Assembly: GCA_963844405.1 (NCBI GenBank)
Contig: CAWJNZ010000006.1
Span: 1 to 64,000 of the forward strand
Reading direction: 5' to 3'
From: DASSUW01 sp963844405
GTDB taxonomy: Bacteria > Actinomycetota > Thermoleophilia > Solirubrobacterales > Solirubrobacteraceae
Length of the DNA: 64,000 nt
Positions 62,951 through 64,000 of the stretch are shown in pieces (the stretch's first letter is position 1; the number at the start of each line of letters is the position of its first letter). Position numbers and translations under genes: made by a program. The notes beneath the pieces are model-generated. The model worked only from the letters and a program-made list of their open reading frames with translations. It was not told the origin of the DNA and searched no databases.

Positions 62951-63231
62951 GTCCGCAGCTGGCCCTCGTCGGTCTCGCGGTAGGCCTCGGCGGCGGCCGC
63001 CAGGTTCTGCCCGGTGCGCCTCAGCACCTCGGCGCGGGCGGCGAGCTCGACCTCCCAGGCCGAGCCGAAGTCGGCGCCGGCGGCGGCGGCGCCCGGGTGG
63101 CCGGCGGCGTCGGCGATCGAGCTGCCGGCCGCGCGCAGGAGCCCCGCGGCTCCGCCGATCGTCGCGGCGGCCATGTCCTGATGCCCGCGTCCCGCCGCGA
63201 GCTCGTCCGTGTTCACCTCGAACCGTGGCAT
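62947..63231 (-). CDS. EspC-like type VII secretion-associated protein
   Basis: A 94-residue helical-hairpin protein of the ESX EspC/DUF2580 kind: MPRFEVNTDELAAGRGHQDM, Ala-rich helix (IGGAAGLLRAAGSSIADAAG), a central FGSAWEVELAARAEVLRRTG, and NLAAAAEAYRETDEGQL, which holds the C-terminal YxxxD/E secretion signal (YRETDE). GGAGG precedes the ATG. It opens the toxin operon and probably pairs with the toxin N-terminus for export. Confidence 0.82.
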   Translation of the reverse strand: MPRFEVNTDELAAGRGHQDMAAATIGGAAGLLRAAGSSIADAAGHPGAAAAGADFGSAWEVELAARAEVLRRTGQNLAAAAEAYRETDEGQLRT

Positions 63232-63277
63232 GCAGCCTCCCGACTGCTCAAGGTATCGCAGCGGGCGCCGGTTCGCG

Positions 63278-64000
63278 CTACGCGACCATGCCGGCGCCGA
63301 CGGTGTCGTTCGTGGCCTCGTCGACCACGATGAACGCACCGGTGGCGCGGACCTGCTCGTACGGGTCGGGGACGAGCGGGGCGCCGAGGCGGAGCCGCAC
63401 GCCGCCGATCTCGTTCAGCTCGAGCTGGTCGGCCGGCTCGTGCTGCAGCGTCGTCACGTCGAGCCGGTGCTCGATGGCGTCGAGCTTGGCCGGGACCGAG
63501 CGGGTGGTGTGCTTGATCAGGTAGCGCGCGCCCGGTCGCGCCGGCTCGTCCCCGAGCCAGCAGACGGTGGCGCTGAGCTCGCGGACGGGCTCGGGCGCCT
63601 CGGCGGGGCGGGCCAGGAGGTCGCCGCGGCCGACGTCGAGCTCGTCCTCGATCGCCACGGCCACCGAGCGGGGCGCCGCGGCCACCTCGCTGCCGTCCTC
63701 GAACGCGGCGACGCGCGTGCGCTGGCCGGAGGGCAGGACGACCAGCTCGTCGCCCACCCGCAGCGTCCCGGAGCCGAGGCGGCCGGCGTACCAGCGCACG
63801 CCGTCGGCGCGGATGACGTACTGGACGGGCAGGCGCGCCGGGCCGTCGGCCACGCCGTTGGCGGTCGGCACGGACTCGAGGTGCTCGAGCAGCGACTCGC
63901 CGGCGTACCACGGCATGGCGCTCGAGCGCTCGACCACGTTGTCGCCGTGCAGCGCGCTGACCGGGATGAACCCGACGCCGTGCAGCCCGAGCCGGGATGA
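63278..64000 (-). CDS. cysN: Sulfate adenylyltransferase subunit 1 (CysN), C-terminal part
   Basis: The last 240 residues of CysN; the gene continues past the window edge. Seen are GFIPVSALHGDNVVERSSAM (the end of the GTPase domain), MPWYAGESLLEHLESVPTAN, the beta-barrel VQYVIRADGVRWYAGRLGSG, VELDVGRGDLLARP-like VAIEDELDVGRGDLLARPAE, YLIKHTTRSVPAKLDAIEHR and the final domain IVVDEATNDTVGAGMV. It drives APS synthesis with CysD by GTP hydrolysis. No APS kinase fusion is seen: the protein stops at the end of the EF-Tu-like part. Confidence 0.93.
   Translation of the reverse strand, partial: SSRLGLHGVGFIPVSALHGDNVVERSSAMPWYAGESLLEHLESVPTANGVADGPARLPVQYVIRADGVRWYAGRLGSGTLRVGDELVVLPSGQRTRVAAFEDGSEVAAAPRSVAVAIEDELDVGRGDLLARPAEAPEPVRELSATVCWLGDEPARPGARYLIKHTTRSVPAKLDAIEHRLDVTTLQHEPADQLELNEIGGVRLRLGAPLVPDPYEQVRATGAFIVVDEATNDTVGAGMVA

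Overview
The window is very GC-rich (visibly about 70% or more), gene-dense, and full of 4-nt ATGA/GTGA stop-start overlaps and GTG starts. Family content (CGNR zinc-finger regulator, EspC/WXG-type secretion proteins, DUF1707, DUF5317, LAL-type LuxR regulator, LVIVD-repeat secreted protein) points to an actinobacterium in the broad sense. A soil Thermoleophilia/Solirubrobacterales-like lineage is my best guess; it rests on gene content and composition only. No prophage, insertion sequence, CRISPR array or rRNA was seen. One tRNA (Phe, GAA) is present.

Layout. 0-4.3 kb: a large LuxR-family regulator divergent from a metallo-beta-lactamase-fold hydrolase and an NTF2-like protein. 4.3-5.2 kb: a decayed stretch with C-terminal scraps of two alpha/beta hydrolases, then tRNA-Phe. 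5.3-8.0 kb: a PEP-mutase/isocitrate-lyase-like enzyme, three tandem 25-bp repeats, an MFS transporter and a DUF5317-like membrane protein. 8.1-10.4 kb: two tiny peptides with good ribosome sites and a hairpin ahead of a membrane GGDEF-EAL c-di-GMP enzyme. 10.4-17.4 kb: AlkZ-like winged-helix protein, secreted M23 peptidase, ArsR/SRPBCC pair, MrfA-type helicase, HAD phosphatase, aminoglycoside-phosphotransferase-like protein. 17.4-23.1 kb: a complete glycerol/dihydroxyacetone module (GlpF, DhaK, DhaL, its own Enzyme I, HPr and DhaM, and an IclR regulator) with the same 19-bp palindrome at both control points. 23.1-26.5 kb: truncated epimerase, hydroxyacid-oxoacid transhydrogenase, MHS transporter. 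26.5-33.4 kb: MoxR / DUF58 / two VWA proteins, HtrA protease, HAD phosphatase, GpsA. 33.5-40.4 kb: LVIVD protein, glycerate kinase, broken HxlR regulator, broken ATP-dependent DNA ligase, a 34-aa membrane peptide, LysR regulator, Kelch protein, SDR. 40.4-46.5 kb: DtxR regulator, a kynurenine cluster (aminotransferase, formamidase-like hydrolase, kynureninase), ABC-F ATPase, DUF1707 protein. 46.4-49.7 kb: pepT-sucD-sucC. 49.7-53.9 kb: a chimeric sigma-factor remnant, then a tightly coupled HAD / MBL / PLP-decarboxylase operon. 53.9-59.2 kb: orphan LivM permease, CGNR regulator, M20 peptidase, acetyl/propionyl-CoA carboxylase alpha chain, histidine phosphatase. 59.2-63.2 kb: a type-VII-type toxin locus (EspC-like protein, WXG-coiled-coil-HNH nuclease toxin, SUKH immunity protein, DcrB/Mog1-like protein, unknown protein). 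The window ends inside cysN.

A repeated oddity is single-base frame breaks inside genes whose protein continues perfectly in another frame (MFS, DUF5317, GGDEF-EAL, HOT, HxlR, ligase, kynU, ABC-F, sucC, toxin). Because essential genes such as sucC are hit, I read most of these as sequence or assembly errors, concentrated in patches such as 36.0-37.4 kb, rather than true pseudogenes. The strongest biological leads are the toxin locus, the self-contained Dha phosphotransferase module with its palindromic operators, and the micropeptide/hairpin leader before the c-di-GMP enzyme.
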